From Phycisphaerales bacterium (GTDB taxonomy: Bacteria > Planctomycetota > Phycisphaerae > Phycisphaerales > UBA1924), in assembly GCA_019747615.1 (NCBI GenBank), contig JAIEQQ010000247.1, positions 1 through 6,602 of the forward strand: a DNA stretch of 6,602 nt, read 5' to 3'. The notes below the pieces were generated by a model. The model was not told where the DNA came from. It searched no databases and worked only from the letters and a program-made list of their open reading frames with translations. Position numbers and translations under genes: made by a program. This document shows, piece by piece, positions 6,026 through 6,602 of the stretch; the first letter of the stretch is position 1; every line of letters begins with the position of its first letter.

Positions 6026-6602
6026 ATGAAGCCGAACGCCAACACCGAGCCCAAGCGCGAGCCGACCAACACCGTGCGGATCTCAGCAGTGGACCTGATG
6101 CGACTTGATCAGGAAATGAACCTGAAGAAAGCCGGGACCAACACCCGGCGCGCGTTCATCCGTTGGCCCTTTGCCAAGCAGAGCCTGATGGTCGAAATGC
6201 AGCAGCCCGGCGGCGCCGCGTCCTCGCTTCATTACGCGTGCCGCAATCTCTCCACCACCGGCATGGGCATCCTCCATTCGTCGTACATCCACTCCGGTAC
6301 GCGCTGCAACGTCCACCTCCCGGACCTCGAGGGAAACATCCACCCGACCCGCGGCAAGGTCATGCGCTGCGTCCACTACAAGGGCGTCATTCACGAGGTT
6401 GGCATCGGCTTCGACAAGCCGCTGAACATCCGCGACTTCGTGCAACTGGACCCGCTCGACGGAGCCTTCACGATGGAGCACGTCAGCCCTGATCGTCTCA
6501 GCGGCTCGGTGCTTCACGTTGACGACTCGTCGATGGACCGTCGCCTCGTACGGCATTACCTGAAGGACACCAATCTCAACGTTGTCAACGCCGACAACGC
6601 CG
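6026..6602 (+). CDS. PilZ domain - response regulator receiver protein, 3' end cut by window edge
   Basis: The open frame gives 192 residues before the right edge. After a hydrophilic stretch (1-39), residues about 41-140 form a PilZ domain, the usual receptor fold for cyclic di-GMP. R42-AFI-R46 matches the RxxxR arm and N74-LS-TT-G79 matches the (D/N)xSxxG motif, so both ligand-binding signatures are kept. The strand order around CNVHLPDLEG, GKVMRCVHYKG and HEVGIGFDK fits the beta barrel. From about residue 160 a receiver domain begins: SVLHVDDSSMDRRLVRHYLK has the buried strand and the acidic pair D166-D167 of the phosphorylation pocket, followed by NLNVVNADNA. The phospho-acceptor Asp and any output domain lie beyond the window. 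PilZ placed before a receiver suggests a protein that joins c-di-GMP and histidine-kinase signals, perhaps for motility or surface attachment. Its target is not shown, and the gene is separated from pdeM by 181 bases, so it is probably a separate unit. Confidence 0.85.
   Translation, partial: MKPNANTEPKREPTNTVRISAVDLMRLDQEMNLKKAGTNTRRAFIRWPFAKQSLMVEMQQPGGAASSLHYACRNLSTTGMGILHSSYIHSGTRCNVHLPDLEGNIHPTRGKVMRCVHYKGVIHEVGIGFDKPLNIRDFVQLDPLDGAFTMEHVSPDRLSGSVLHVDDSSMDRRLVRHYLKDTNLNVVNADNA

Noticed and set aside
5674..6072. Minus-strand frame of 132 residues spanning the gap after pdeM
   Set aside because: It overlaps both the PdeM C-terminus and the PilZ start, has no recognisable domain, and its composition looks like a shadow frame.
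6083..6556. Minus-strand frame of 157 residues opposite the PilZ-receiver gene
   Set aside because: The plus strand has PilZ and receiver motifs and a ribosome binding site; the antisense frame has none.

Overview
The window is a GC-rich, densely coding bacterial chromosome segment. No rRNA, tRNA, CRISPR array or insertion sequence is visible. Details of the genes point to the Planctomycetes/PVC group, perhaps a Phycisphaerae-like lineage: the haem O synthase carries NQWWEHRRDALM where most bacteria have an N-x3-D-x-D-x-D motif, one protein joins a histone-H1-like tail to a STAS domain, and starts are sometimes weakly marked by ribosome binding sites. This placement is an inference from protein style, not a proof.

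Layout. Positions 1-982 (minus strand) hold ctaB, haem O synthase, cut by the left edge. A 95-base gap separates it from a divergent hotdog acyl-CoA thioesterase of the YciA type (1078-1512). Next comes a STAS-domain protein with an 87-residue Lys/Arg/Ala-rich N-terminal tail (1571-2182). After 18 bases follows a 952-residue ligase-associated DEXH helicase of the Lhr-Core type (2201-5059). Its stop codon overlaps the start of pdeM, a ligase-associated metallophosphoesterase (5056-5844). A 181-base gap then leads to a PilZ-receiver protein cut by the right edge (6026-6602).

How they work together. The helicase and pdeM are the clear functional unit: in other bacteria these two families occur with an ATP-dependent DNA ligase and a beta-CASP-like exonuclease in a DNA-repair cluster. 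Only two of the four parts are present here. CtaB belongs to cytochrome oxidase haem synthesis. The STAS protein and the PilZ-receiver protein look like signalling components (partner-switching and c-di-GMP/phosphorelay) with no partner in the window.

The least ordinary signals are: the basic-tailed STAS protein with a possible internal promoter and start that would release the STAS domain alone; a near-identical element, TAYCCTGCGMTCG, directly in front of the thioesterase and pdeM start codons, which suggests leaderless transcription; a canonical G-quadruplex motif on the strand opposite the pdeM start; and the PilZ-receiver fusion. I did not find a clearly new multi-gene system.
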